Source of the DNA: Pseudomonadota bacterium
GTDB lineage: Bacteria > Desulfobacterota > Desulfovibrionia > Desulfovibrionales > Desulfovibrionaceae
NCBI GenBank assembly: GCA_023433925.1
Contig: JAEYTO010000063.1
Span: 1 to 64,000 of the forward strand
Direction of reading: 5' to 3'
DNA: 64,000 nt
Of the stretch, positions 19,871 to 27,833 are shown piece by piece. The position numbers and the translations under genes are program-made. The notes under the pieces were generated by a model. It was not told where the DNA came from, ran no database searches, and worked only from the letters and a program-made list of their open reading frames with translations. Position 1 is the stretch's first letter, and the number at the start of each line of letters is the position of its first letter.

Positions 19871-20188
19871 ATGGCTAGCGTTGAATTCAAGGGTAAAACC
19901 TTCGAGGTTGACGAGGACGGCTTTCTGCAGCGCTTCGAGGATTGGAACCCCGATTGGGTCGAGTACGTCAAGGAGAGCGAGGGCATCAAGGAGCTCAGCG
20001 ACGAGCACCAGAAGGTCATCGAGTTCCTCCAGGACTACTACAAGAAGAACGGCATCGCGCCCATGGTCCGCATCCTGTCCAAGGTCACGGGCTACAAGCT
20101 GAAGCACATCTACGAGCTGTTCCCGTCCGGCCCCGGCAAGGGAGCCTGCAAGATGGCCGGCCTGCCCAAGCCCACCGGCTGCGTCTAA
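19871..20188 (+). CDS. dsrC: DsrC, sulfur carrier of dissimilatory sulfite reduction
   Basis: DsrC accepts sulfite-derived sulfur from DsrAB as a trisulfide between two cysteines and hands it to the membrane complex DsrMKJOP. The 105-residue protein ends GACKMAGLPKPTGCV, with Cys93 and the penultimate Cys104 that define true DsrC as opposed to TusE. ATG 19871 is chosen because AAGGAGG ends six bases before it; an ATG two codons earlier would touch the Shine-Dalgarno. It is flanked by a promoter-like site and a strong terminator, so it is monocistronic. Confidence 0.97.
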   Translation: MASVEFKGKTFEVDEDGFLQRFEDWNPDWVEYVKESEGIKELSDEHQKVIEFLQDYYKKNGIAPMVRILSKVTGYKLKHIYELFPSGPGKGACKMAGLPKPTGCV

Positions 20189-20209
20189 GCGCAACCTGCG
20201 GCAAAGAAA

Positions 20210-20239
20210 AAGGCGGAGCACCCCTCCGCCTTTTTTTGT
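20210..20239 (+). terminator. Rho-independent terminator of dsrC
   Basis: AGGCGGAG (20211-20218) pairs with CTCCGCCT (20224-20231) over five bases, then seven T residues. A-rich upstream. One of the best terminators in the window. Confidence 0.92.
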
Positions 20240-20262
20240 TTGTTTTTCCCGCCCGCTGAAGT

Positions 20263-20316
20263 CCGCCGTCCTCTCTCGAAATCTCTCCCGCCAGGAGGGT
20301 AATCCTCTGCCCCCCA
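20263..20316. repeat. Diverged hairpin repeat between dsrC and the zinc-knuckle gene
   Basis: CGCCGTCCTCTCTCG, CTCTCCCGCCAGGAGGGTAAT and CTCTGCCCCCCAG follow in the same order as in the 3899-3967 and 3985-4116 copies, with several mismatches. It is a decayed member of that family. Confidence 0.6.
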
Positions 20317-20470
20317 GAGCCGGTTTCATAAGCCTAAAGTCGTCCCAATCCCATGCGAATTCATTTCTCTTTCTTTGGGCAGGCCGACCTATGAAATCGC
20401 TTCTCGGGCTCTTGCAGCCAGGGACGATTTTCTCAACTCAATGGCACATTGCCACAACTGATGGGAAGGC

Positions 20471-23287
20471 CTAACGCCGCCCCGTGGGCGCGGGCTTGCC
20501 GGCCGGCTGCCTGCCTCTGGCGGCCTTGGCCGGGGCCGCGTCCTTGGATGCGGTCTGCCACGGCTTGGCTCGCGGCTTGGCCGCCGCCTTCTCCTTCTGG
20601 GCTTCCACCTGGAGCTTGCGCTTGGCCCGGAATGCCTCACGCTTCTTGCGCTCGCGCGCAAAGCGCTCCTCGCGCACGCGCTCGTACTCCTGATCGAAGA
20701 AGTTGCGCTTGCGCTTCTCGAAGGTGATGGCCGTGCGCAGGGCCGCGCCGCCCATGGCCACGATGGACAGCACGAGGATCAGGCCCTTTTGCAGGTTCCA
20801 TTTCTGGGCCATGATGAGCTCCGCGACATAACCCGTGGAGCCTTCGGCCAGGTAGACGATGAGCGGCATGAGGATGAGCGCGAGCCCGAGCCCGAGCAGC
20901 TGCATCCAGAGGAAGTTGCGGCCGAGCAGGAGCATGAAGAACGTGCCGTCGCGCAGCAGGCGCAAGGTCAGCAGCCGTTTCTGGAGCCGATCGAGACGCT
21001 CCTCCACCTCCAGTGAGTACGCCTGGCCCTTGCGGAAGTTCTCGGCGTTCTTCAGGTACTGGGTGTACATCCAGTGCATCTTCTCGGCGCAGTAGTTGAA
21101 GTCCCGGTTGAAGTCCCTCAGAAGCTTGGGGAACGGGAACCAGGAGGCTTCGCGCATGATCTCCTTGAGCCGCTCGAAGTAGACCTCGACCTTCCTGCTC
21201 AGCCGGGAGACCTCGGCCTCGATGCGGCTCTCGATCTCCTCCTCCAGGGCCCGGCAGCCCGCGGCGAGCTTGCGCACGTATACGTAGTTCTCGATCTGGC
21301 CATAGGCGCGCAGGCGCTCGAACTTCTTCTGGATCTCCTTGCTGAACTCGTGATCCTTGCTGAACCAGGCGGTCATTTTGTTCTGAAGCGCCTCGAACTG
21401 CTTCTTGGTTTCCTGGTCCAGCTCCTTGGCGTCCTTCCAGATGTCGCTCATGGCCGCCTGGACATGGTAGCGACCGCGCTCAAGCTCGGGATCAAGAATG
21501 ATGCGGTTGAAGTAGTGCGGATTCTTGTCGATGCACTCCTGGAAGACGCCCATGGCGTGATCGGTGAAGCCCATCTTGACCATGCACACGCCCTGCCTGT
21601 AGCGGGCGTCCACCCAGCCCTTGGAGAGGAGCTCGGCCTCCTTGTACAGCGAGGCGGCCTTCTCGTACTCGCCCTGGATCTCGTGCAGGCGCCCCTGGAG
21701 CATGAGGAAGTGGACCTTCTGCACCGGGGTGTAGCTCAGGCGCGCCGACTCCTGGAAATAGTACATGGCCTGATTGTAGTCCGCGAGCTCCATGGACACG
21801 AAGCCGTTGAGCGAGCGAGGCTGAAAACTGCGCGGGAAGCGCAGCGTGGCCTGCTTGAGTTGAGCCTCGGCCTCCTCCCTGCTCTGGGACTGCATGGACT
21901 GCATGGCCGCCCAGATGTACTCGCCCTCTTCCGGGGCGAGTTGCTCGAAGGCGTTGTGCCAGTCCTTGCTCCGGCTGCGCCAGATCATGCGCAGGAAGCG
22001 CAGTTGGAAAGGCACGGTCATCTCGAAGATGGCCGTGGCCAGGGTGGCGGCCCTGCTCTTGGTCTCCATGACCCGGCGCAGGCTCGTGCCCACGTTCTCG
22101 GTCATGGCCTCGTCCAGCTCCTGGGCCACGGCGCCGTACTGGGACATGGGGATGACCGCCAAGTCCTCCCAGGCATCCGGGGTCGGGGTCATGAAGCCGT
22201 GCGTCGGGCAATCGGCGGCCTTATGGCTCTTGAGGCCGCAGTAGAAGCACTCCTGGTCGCTCCCGGACAGGAGCTTGCGGGGCAGCTTGAACTGGATGGA
22301 CTGCTCGCTGCTCCGGCCCTTGGATTCGGAACTCAGGGTGATGTGGCACCAGTCCTCCATGCGGCCCTTGCTCATGGAGTAGCCGATCTCGTTGACGTCG
22401 AAATCCTTGCCGAGGATGAACGCATCCCTGTAGCTCAGGTGCGGGTAATCCGGCGCCAGGCGTTTCCATTCCAGGGCGATCTTCTTGGGCAGCTCCTCGT
22501 TGAAATTGTGGCCCTGCTTGGGCACCACGGCCATGACCATGGGCCAATACTGCCCCTCGCCTCCGGCCTTGATGTCCTGGATGAGGCAGATGATCTCACG
22601 GCACCAGTTGCGCAGGAGCCGCAGATTGTCCATGGGCAGGATGAGGAAGGAGTCGTTCCAGATGTACTTGAGGCCGAGGCGCTGGATGATGGGCTCCACG
22701 CGGCTGTAGAAGTAGCGCCAGCCCGCCGAGTACTCCTTGTCCAGCTTCTTGCCCAGGGGCTTGAGGATGAAGAACCAGCCCAACTCCGACTCGTAGTTGA
22801 AGCTCGGGTCGGTGTGCATGAGCTTCCATTCCAGGGTGGACATGCCCGCGTGCACGTTGCCCTGCTTGCTGCTCAACCCCGGCACCGAGGCCAGGCCCTC
22901 CTCCAGCTTGGGGTGCACCCAGACCACGGGGTCTCCGGGGTTCGTCAGGTACTGGTCCCTGAGATCCTGGGCGATGGACACGCTGTAGAGCATGTCGTAG
23001 CCGACCAGGAACGTGGCCGGCATGGCCTCGAAAAATATCTGCAGCGGGTTGAGGCGCAGCCAGATCTGGAGCCTGGCCAGGGCCCGGTAGGCCTCCTTGT
23101 TGAAGAAAAACCAGAAGGACTGGTTGCCGTCGGTGGCCACCTGGACACCGCCGTGATCCAAGAGCGTCTGCACCAGCGGCTTGGAGACATGGCCCGAGTA
23201 GACCATCCAGACGCCGATGCCCGAGGAGATCATCCTGGACTGGGTGATGGATGGCATCTGGGCCAGCAGCTTGGACAAACTGTACAT
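20471..23287 (-). CDS. TPR membrane protein with a CCHC zinc knuckle, 938 aa
   Basis: The function is unknown. Residues 1-340 form an unrecognised domain rich in Trp, Tyr and Phe. At residues 347-360 is C-x2-C-x4-H-x4-C, exactly the retroviral Gag/CNBP zinc-knuckle spacing. Residues about 430-640 are TPR-like helices (FPRSFQPRSLNGFVSMELADY and similar). A coiled-coil follows to about 770, then two TM helices near 780-815 and 830-850. The tail is very basic, full of KR, RE and AKP repeats. Domain order suggests a membrane-anchored protein with most of its mass in the cytoplasm and possible nucleic-acid contact. It faces dsrC convergently. The role is pure inference. Confidence 0.85.
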   Translation of the reverse strand: MYSLSKLLAQMPSITQSRMISSGIGVWMVYSGHVSKPLVQTLLDHGGVQVATDGNQSFWFFFNKEAYRALARLQIWLRLNPLQIFFEAMPATFLVGYDMLYSVSIAQDLRDQYLTNPGDPVVWVHPKLEEGLASVPGLSSKQGNVHAGMSTLEWKLMHTDPSFNYESELGWFFILKPLGKKLDKEYSAGWRYFYSRVEPIIQRLGLKYIWNDSFLILPMDNLRLLRNWCREIICLIQDIKAGGEGQYWPMVMAVVPKQGHNFNEELPKKIALEWKRLAPDYPHLSYRDAFILGKDFDVNEIGYSMSKGRMEDWCHITLSSESKGRSSEQSIQFKLPRKLLSGSDQECFYCGLKSHKAADCPTHGFMTPTPDAWEDLAVIPMSQYGAVAQELDEAMTENVGTSLRRVMETKSRAATLATAIFEMTVPFQLRFLRMIWRSRSKDWHNAFEQLAPEEGEYIWAAMQSMQSQSREEAEAQLKQATLRFPRSFQPRSLNGFVSMELADYNQAMYYFQESARLSYTPVQKVHFLMLQGRLHEIQGEYEKAASLYKEAELLSKGWVDARYRQGVCMVKMGFTDHAMGVFQECIDKNPHYFNRIILDPELERGRYHVQAAMSDIWKDAKELDQETKKQFEALQNKMTAWFSKDHEFSKEIQKKFERLRAYGQIENYVYVRKLAAGCRALEEEIESRIEAEVSRLSRKVEVYFERLKEIMREASWFPFPKLLRDFNRDFNYCAEKMHWMYTQYLKNAENFRKGQAYSLEVEERLDRLQKRLLTLRLLRDGTFFMLLLGRNFLWMQLLGLGLALILMPLIVYLAEGSTGYVAELIMAQKWNLQKGLILVLSIVAMGGAALRTAITFEKRKRNFFDQEYERVREERFARERKKREAFRAKRKLQVEAQKEKAAAKPRAKPWQTASKDAAPAKAARGRQPAGKPAPTGRR

Positions 23288-23348
23288 CGTGTCTCCTTGA
23301 GGCTAATTGTGGGGGCATCCCCCTGAAAAAGCCGGAGGCAAACAGCGC

Positions 23349-23711
23349 ATGGACATCAGCAAGACCATAGCGGAACTGAAGAAAGACCCCGCCTTCGCCG
23401 AGAACGTCGGCATGATCCTCGTGCACAACGGAGTCGTCCGCGGCTGGTCGCGCAAGGATCGCCGGGAGGTTTCCTCCATCGCGATCCGCGTGGACCGCGA
23501 GCGCATGGAGCTACTCCGCCAGGAGCACGAGCGCAGGCCGGGCATCTTCCGCGTCATCGTCGAGGCCCACGAGGGCGACCTCAAGCCCGGCGACGACGTC
23601 CTGTTCATCCTTGTGGCCGGCGACATCCGCGAACACGTCAAGCCGGTGCTCTCGGACCTGCTGGATCGCATCAAGGCCGAGGCCGTGAGCAAGAGCGAGT
23701 CCATATCCTGA
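23349..23711 (+). CDS. MoaE-like protein (molybdopterin synthase large-subunit family)
   Basis: A 120-residue protein whose second half (EAHEGDLKPGDDVLFILVAGDIREHVKPVLSDLLDRIK) follows the MoaE pattern of GxLxxGD, a hydrophobic strand, then R and a helix. The N-terminal half, GMILVHNGVVRGWSRKDRR, resembles the MoaE strand with variation. MoaE with MoaD builds the dithiolene of molybdopterin. The start at 23349 follows GGAGG. No other molybdenum cofactor gene is nearby, and divergence from E. coli MoaE is marked, so the activity is not certain. Confidence 0.68.
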   Translation: MDISKTIAELKKDPAFAENVGMILVHNGVVRGWSRKDRREVSSIAIRVDRERMELLRQEHERRPGIFRVIVEAHEGDLKPGDDVLFILVAGDIREHVKPVLSDLLDRIKAEAVSKSESIS

Positions 23712-23837
23712 TCCTGGAACGCCGGCCCATTCGGGCCGCCACGGGCGGAGGCCTGTCGGTCTCTTTTCGGCAGGTCCAGCCCGGAGGTTTATATCGCCTG
23801 CTCTAGCTTGCCTAGCTGAACTTCTTTTTGCAATTAT

Positions 23838-23878
23838 CGGACCTTGGAGCCGGCGGTCTTCGCCGGCTCCAAGGTCCG
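23838..23878. repeat. Perfect 18-bp inverted repeat
   Basis: CGGACCTTGGAGCCGGCG (23838-23855) pairs without mismatch with 23861-23878 over the loop GTCTT. No T tract follows on the plus strand. It lies between the MoaE-like gene and the IS110 remnant. It may be an insertion-sequence end, a protein site or a terminator; the sequence alone does not decide. Bases 23879-24000 hold nothing else that I can name. Confidence 0.7.
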
Positions 23879-23999
23879 CTGCACTCCGAGCGCTCCATCC
23901 GACACGGCCGGCACGCAGCCGACACGCGGCGCCACCGGCGACAAGGCCTGCCGCGGCGCAACCATCCGCACCGGCCCGAGCGCCTTCAGGCCGCCAGAC

Positions 24000-25117
24000 C
24001 GGCCATGCTTTCAGACAGTAGAAAAGCCGTTTTGCCCAACCGGCCTTATCCGACCCCTGGCCTTGCCTTAACCGCTTTGACTGACCATGGTCGCAAGCCC
24101 GAGATAGCTTGCGACCTCCTCGGCGCGGGCAAAGCGTTCAGGGCGGAACATCTCCAGGCAAAACGTCGAGGCGACCACGGCTCCCACTCCGGGCACGCTA
24201 CGCAGGCAACGCATCCCCACTTGGTGACCCTGCTCCACGGACGTGGCAAGCCTGGCCTCCACGCTTTTATAGCAGGTTGCAATTGAACTGGAAAACTCTC
24301 GCCCATTCAACTGGGGGGCGCAGGGGACAATCGTGCAGGACGGCACGATTGGACGTCGCCGCCTTGTGCGACGCCCGAAGGGCGAGGGCCAGGAAGGCCC
24401 GAGTCAATCATTCCCCTGCCGGGAGAGAGCCTGCGAGAGGACAGCGCCCTCTCTCAGTTGAATCGCAAGATGCTTTAAGCTCCACCTGGCGAAAGCTCAG
24501 GGCGCGCAGATGGCTTGCAAGCGTCTCTTGGGCCTCGGGCTCAAGGGGCAGCTTGGAGAGGGCCTTCACTCCGGCCACGGACCAGTTGGCAAGTCCTTCA
24601 GGCGCCCGCACGCCCAGATAGAGAAGCAGCGACTTGATGCGCTGCTTGGCCTTGCGCAGGTCATCCACGATCTGATGGCGGCGGCGCAGAAGTGTCCTTT
24701 GGGCCTCCTCCCTCTTGCTTGGCACGGCGATGGGCTTAAGCAGCCCCCTGACTGCGTGGCTGGCAAGCTTCAGGCAATCCAGCCTGTCGGTCTTGGCTCC
24801 ACGGCTCACGGCCCGAGGAATCTTGCTCGGCGCGGCGACAATAGCCACAAAGTCGACGGCCTGAGCCTCCCGTGCAAGGGAAAAACCCGTGGGACCGGCC
24901 TCATGGGCAAGGGCTCCGATCCCCAGCCCACTTGAGCGCAGCGCCTCGATAAGCGCCTTGAGACTTGGGGGAGCAACCCACGTGTGCGCCGCGCGCCGTC
25001 AGGCCTTTGCAGGGCCGCGTCGTAGCTTCTGGCATGCGCGTCCACGCCCACGAAGAACTCCTGGTCCCGCCAGCCCTCCGCAAACTCCTCATGACTTGCT
25101 AGGCTTCGTCTCGCCAT
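24000..25117 (-). pseudogene. Degenerate IS110-family transposase, interrupted by a MITE-like element
   Basis: Three fragments in order read as one IS110/IS116/IS902 transposase. The N-terminus (25117 down to about 24990) has the DEDD-type start FFVGVDAHARSYDAAL. A one-base frameshift near 24990-25000 leads to ALIEALRSSGLG, HEAGPTGFSLAREAQ, AAPSKIPRAVSRG and KTDRLDCLKLA, ending QVELKA. After the inserted element (24266-24478) the gene resumes with SVEARLATS, LRSVPGVGAVVAST and ERFARAEEVASYLGLA, then meets a stop near 24070. Past it a shifted frame still gives GKARGRIRPVGQNG. The left boundary is approximate. It cannot make active transposase. Confidence 0.85.
24266..24478. mobile_element. MITE-like element, about 212 bp, inserted in the IS110 transposase gene
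   Basis: The ends match the 3985-4116 element: TTTATAGCAGGTTGCAATTG on the left and, read inward from the right on the other strand, TTAAAGCATCTTGCGATTCA. The two ends are imperfect inverted repeats of each other over about 25 bp. TAAA or TTAAA at both junctions may be a target-site duplication. Compared with the 132-bp copy it has about 80 extra internal bases made of further hairpins (CAATCGTGC/GCACGATTG and GGGCCTTCC/GGAAGGCCC types). It carries no open frame of note. Confidence 0.75.
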
Positions 25118-25207
25118 GTCGGCCTCCTCGCCCCGTTTGTGCCAAGGGGCACGTGTCTACTGGCACTATCCGCCAGTCCGAGGGGGAGGCCAACATGGTA
25201 TTTCTAC

Positions 25208-25312
25208 TCGCAATGCTTGGGCAAAGCTCAAGCATTGCTCACGGATGTCGCGCATCCGGCGAGCCGTCCCGGCCCGCAGAGCCTGTTTTCGACAAGCTGT
25301 TACGGCTGGAGG
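25208..25312. repeat. Dispersed repeat family C, copy 1
   Basis: Most of this segment matches 36430-36523, including GCAAAGCTCAAGCATTGCTC, CATCCGGCG and a decayed form of the terminal AGCCTGTT hairpin (AGCCTGTTTTCGACAAGCTG). The left hairpin half seen at 36396-36426 is missing here. The rest of the 25118-25484 gap shows no gene. Confidence 0.7.
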
Positions 25313-25484
25313 CTGGGGGAGCGACGCCCTTTCCGGTTCATTCGCCAAACGCCTTGGCGCACCCGCGGAATCGCCCGCGCGATGGATGATCCGGCCCAAG
25401 CCTTGCATCCCTCCAGCATATCGGAACAAATGCGTCGGTTTTACGACCTCCGTCCAGGGAACCGTAACCAGAACAGGATACGCC

Positions 25485-26156
25485 ATGGCCGTCACGCCTC
25501 GCCTCGTGTATGCGCTCGCACTCGCGTCCTTGCTCCTTGCCGGCCCAGCCTGGTCCGCCAACCATTACGTCACGGACGAGCACGAATTCACCTTCCGCGC
25601 CACGCCTTCCCATACAGGCAAGATCATCCAGATGCTGCCCACGGGCACTCCGATCGAAATGCTTGAGGATGGGGAGGAATGGATCAGGGCACGCCTGGCC
25701 GACGGCCGCGAAGGCTGGATCGTCAAACGCTTCACCATGCGAACCACGCCCAAGCTCGTCGTGCTCAACGGGCTTCGTCAGCGCTACTCCCAGCTCCAGG
25801 AGACCTCGGGCAAGGCCCTGGAAGAGGCCAAGCTGCTGGGCACCGAGAACAAGGAACTCAAGGCCAGCCTGGATGCGGCCAAGGCCGAGCTTGCCCGCGT
25901 GAGCCAGGAGTATGACACCCTGCGCGCCGGGTCGGCCGAGGTCATCGAGCTCAAGCAACAATACGCGGCCGCCGCCGTCAGCTTCAAGGACGTGTCCGGG
26001 TACGTGGCCGACATGACCGCCGAGAACGCCTTCATCCGCACCGCCGAGAGCCTGAAGTGGTTTCTGGCCGGCGTGGCCGCCGCGACCGTGCCCTGGTTCC
26101 TGGGCTATCTCGTCGGCAGGTATGGCGGGAAGCGCAAGCAGCGCATATCGTTCTAG
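25485..26156 (+). CDS. SH3-domain periplasmic protein with C-terminal membrane anchor
   Basis: The 223-residue protein follows the SH3-and-anchor pattern (TIGR04211-like). It has a signal peptide (1-24, LALASLLLAGPAWSA), a bacterial SH3 domain (about 28-95, with FTFRATPSHTGKIIQMLPTGTPIEML and GWIVKRF), a coiled coil (about 100-170), and a C-terminal TM helix near 190-210 followed by a basic KRKQR tail. It would be held in the inner membrane with SH3 in the periplasm; the role is unknown, cell-envelope related by analogy. ATG 25485 has AGGA upstream. Confidence 0.83.
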   Translation: MAVTPRLVYALALASLLLAGPAWSANHYVTDEHEFTFRATPSHTGKIIQMLPTGTPIEMLEDGEEWIRARLADGREGWIVKRFTMRTTPKLVVLNGLRQRYSQLQETSGKALEEAKLLGTENKELKASLDAAKAELARVSQEYDTLRAGSAEVIELKQQYAAAAVSFKDVSGYVADMTAENAFIRTAESLKWFLAGVAAATVPWFLGYLVGRYGGKRKQRISF

Positions 26157-26183
26157 ATGCAGTACAGAAGATATGGATCATCA

Positions 26184-26214
26184 GGCGGGGGCTTCGGCCC
26201 CCGCCTTCTTTTTG
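26184..26214 (+). terminator. Rho-independent terminator of the SH3-protein gene
   Basis: AGGCGGGGGC (26184-26193) and GCCCCCGCCT (26198-26207) form a 10-bp stem over TTCG, followed by TCTTTTT. Confidence 0.92.
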
Positions 26215-26294
26215 ACATGACGCGCCGGGCGACATGTGGCGGTTGCGGCCCCGGGTCAGGCAGGCCGCACGTCGCGGAAGCGCCGGAAAGGCTT

Positions 26295-26319
26295 CGGGAG
26301 GGCGGCGCGCCCTCTCCCG
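26295..26319. repeat. Hairpin of the AGGGC/GCCCT family at the lipA 3' end
   Basis: CGGGAGGGCG pairs with CGCCCTCTCCCG, one base bulged. It lies five bases beyond the lipA stop and may have been recruited as its terminator, though there is no T run. Confidence 0.55.
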
Positions 26320-26323
26320 GCGT

Positions 26324-27250
26324 TCATGTGCGGGCCTCTCCCGCCGCCCCATGGCGGGCGAACAGCTCCGCGTTGTAGCTGCTGCGGACCAGTGGCGCGC
26401 AGAACATGTGCTTCACGCCCAGGGAGCGGCCGTGGGCCGCGTACTCCTCGAACACGTCGGGATGCACGTAGCGCCCGACCTCGGGATGGGCGCGCGAGGG
26501 CCGCATGTACTGGCCCACGGTGACGATGTCGCACAGGGCTCCATGCAGGTCGCGGATGACCCCGCGCACCTCCTCGTCCGTCTCGCCGAGCCCGACCATG
26601 AGCCCACTTTTCGTGGAAATTCGCGAATCAAGAGTCTTGGCCCTGCGCAGAAGCTCCAGGCTGCGGCCGTAGACTGCCTGTGGACGGATGCGGCCGTAGA
26701 GGCCGGGCGCGGTCTCCACGTTGTGGTTGAGCACGTCGGGCTCCTCGGCCAGGACCCTGGCCAGGGCCTGCTCGTCGCCCTGGAAGTCCGGGATGAGCAC
26801 CTCGGCGGTCAGGCCCGGATGATCGGCGCGGATGCGGCGCAGCACGGCGGCGAAGTGCGCCGCTCCGCCGTCGGGCAGGTCGTCGCGGGTCACGGAGGTG
26901 ACCACGACGTGCTTGAGGCCCAGCCGGCCCACGGCCTCGGACACGCGCGCCGGCTCGTCGGGATCGACGGGCTCGGGCCTGCCCGGGCCGATGTTGCAGA
27001 AGGCGCAGCCGCGCGTGCACTGCCGGCCCAGGATGAGGAACGTGGCCACCTTGCGCGAGTAGCACTCGAAGATATTCGGGCAGCGCGCCGAGCGGCAGAC
27101 CGTGTTCAGGCGCAGGTCGCCCAGGAGCGCGCCGGTGCAGGAGAAGCCCTTGTCCCTTGGCAGCTCAATCCTGAGCCAGGGCGGTATGCGCAAGGGCGTC
27201 TTCGAAGAAGGCGTGGCCGCAGGCGCGGGCGAATCGCTCGCCGAAGTCAT
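26324..27250 (-). CDS. lipA: Lipoyl synthase
   Basis: LipA is a radical-SAM enzyme inserting two sulfurs into protein-bound octanoyl groups. The auxiliary cluster motif CRSARCPNIFEC (CX4CX5C), the radical-SAM motif CTRGCAFC (CX3CX2C) and the C-terminal RSSY are all present in 308 residues. The annotated ATG overlaps lipB by 86 bp, which is unusually long. A TTG 19 codons further in (start LRIPPWLRIELP) would shorten the overlap to about 29 bp and fits the usual family N-terminus. Confidence 0.95.
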   Translation of the reverse strand: MTSASDSPAPAATPSSKTPLRIPPWLRIELPRDKGFSCTGALLGDLRLNTVCRSARCPNIFECYSRKVATFLILGRQCTRGCAFCNIGPGRPEPVDPDEPARVSEAVGRLGLKHVVVTSVTRDDLPDGGAAHFAAVLRRIRADHPGLTAEVLIPDFQGDEQALARVLAEEPDVLNHNVETAPGLYGRIRPQAVYGRSLELLRRAKTLDSRISTKSGLMVGLGETDEEVRGVIRDLHGALCDIVTVGQYMRPSRAHPEVGRYVHPDVFEEYAAHGRSLGVKHMFCAPLVRSSYNAELFARHGAAGEART

Positions 27251-27833
27251 GCTTCACCTCGTCCATGTCCACCCGCCTGCCCAACTCGCCTTCCATGGAA
27301 GCAGGCTTCACTCCGGGCAGGCCGCAAAGGGTGATGAGCTCGAAAAGGCTCGTGTCCGCCGCCACGTTGAGCGACAGTCCGTGCCAGGTGGTCCAGCGCT
27401 TCACGGCGATGCCCACCGAGGCGATCTTGCCGCTGTCCGTCCACACACCCGGCCGATCCTCGAACCGACGGGCCGCGATGCCGAAGCGCGAGAGCAGACC
27501 GATGGCCGTCTCCTCCAGGAGCGTCACGAAACGGCGCACGCCGCCGGGCCGCCGGTCCAGGCGCAGGATGGGGTAGGCCACGAGCTGGCCCGGAAAATGG
27601 CAGGTGATCTTGCCGCCCCGCGCGGAACGGGCATGCTCCACGCCCAGGGCCGTCAGGGCCGATTCGGGAACCCGCAGGTGCTCGTCGCCTCCGTGGCGGC
27701 CCATGGTGACGACCTTGGGGTGCTCCAGGAGGAAGAGGGTCTCCTCGGCGCCCTGGACGACTTCGGCCAGCCGCGCGAGCTGGATGGCTTCAGCCCGGCC
27801 ATAGGGCACGAGGCCCAGGTCACGCACGATCAC
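27165..27833 (-). CDS. lipB: Octanoyl-ACP:protein octanoyltransferase
   Basis: LipB moves octanoate from acyl carrier protein to lipoyl domains. The 222 residues have the RGGKITCHFPGQ substrate loop, the conserved lysine in IAVKRWTTWHG and the catalytic cysteine in ITLCGLPG. It starts with GTG, overlapping the rsm22 stop by 4 bp (GTGA). No glycine-cleavage or 2-oxoacid dehydrogenase gene is in the window. Confidence 0.93.
   Translation of the reverse strand: MIVRDLGLVPYGRAEAIQLARLAEVVQGAEETLFLLEHPKVVTMGRHGGDEHLRVPESALTALGVEHARSARGGKITCHFPGQLVAYPILRLDRRPGGVRRFVTLLEETAIGLLSRFGIAARRFEDRPGVWTDSGKIASVGIAVKRWTTWHGLSLNVAADTSLFELITLCGLPGVKPASMEGELGRRVDMDEVKHDFGERFARACGHAFFEDALAHTALAQD

Noticed and set aside
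21074..23326. 750-codon plus-strand open frame opposite the zinc-knuckle gene
   Set aside because: Its product is Leu/His/Gly-rich with no motif. It is the antisense of a well-formed protein, as expected in GC-rich DNA with G/C-biased third positions.
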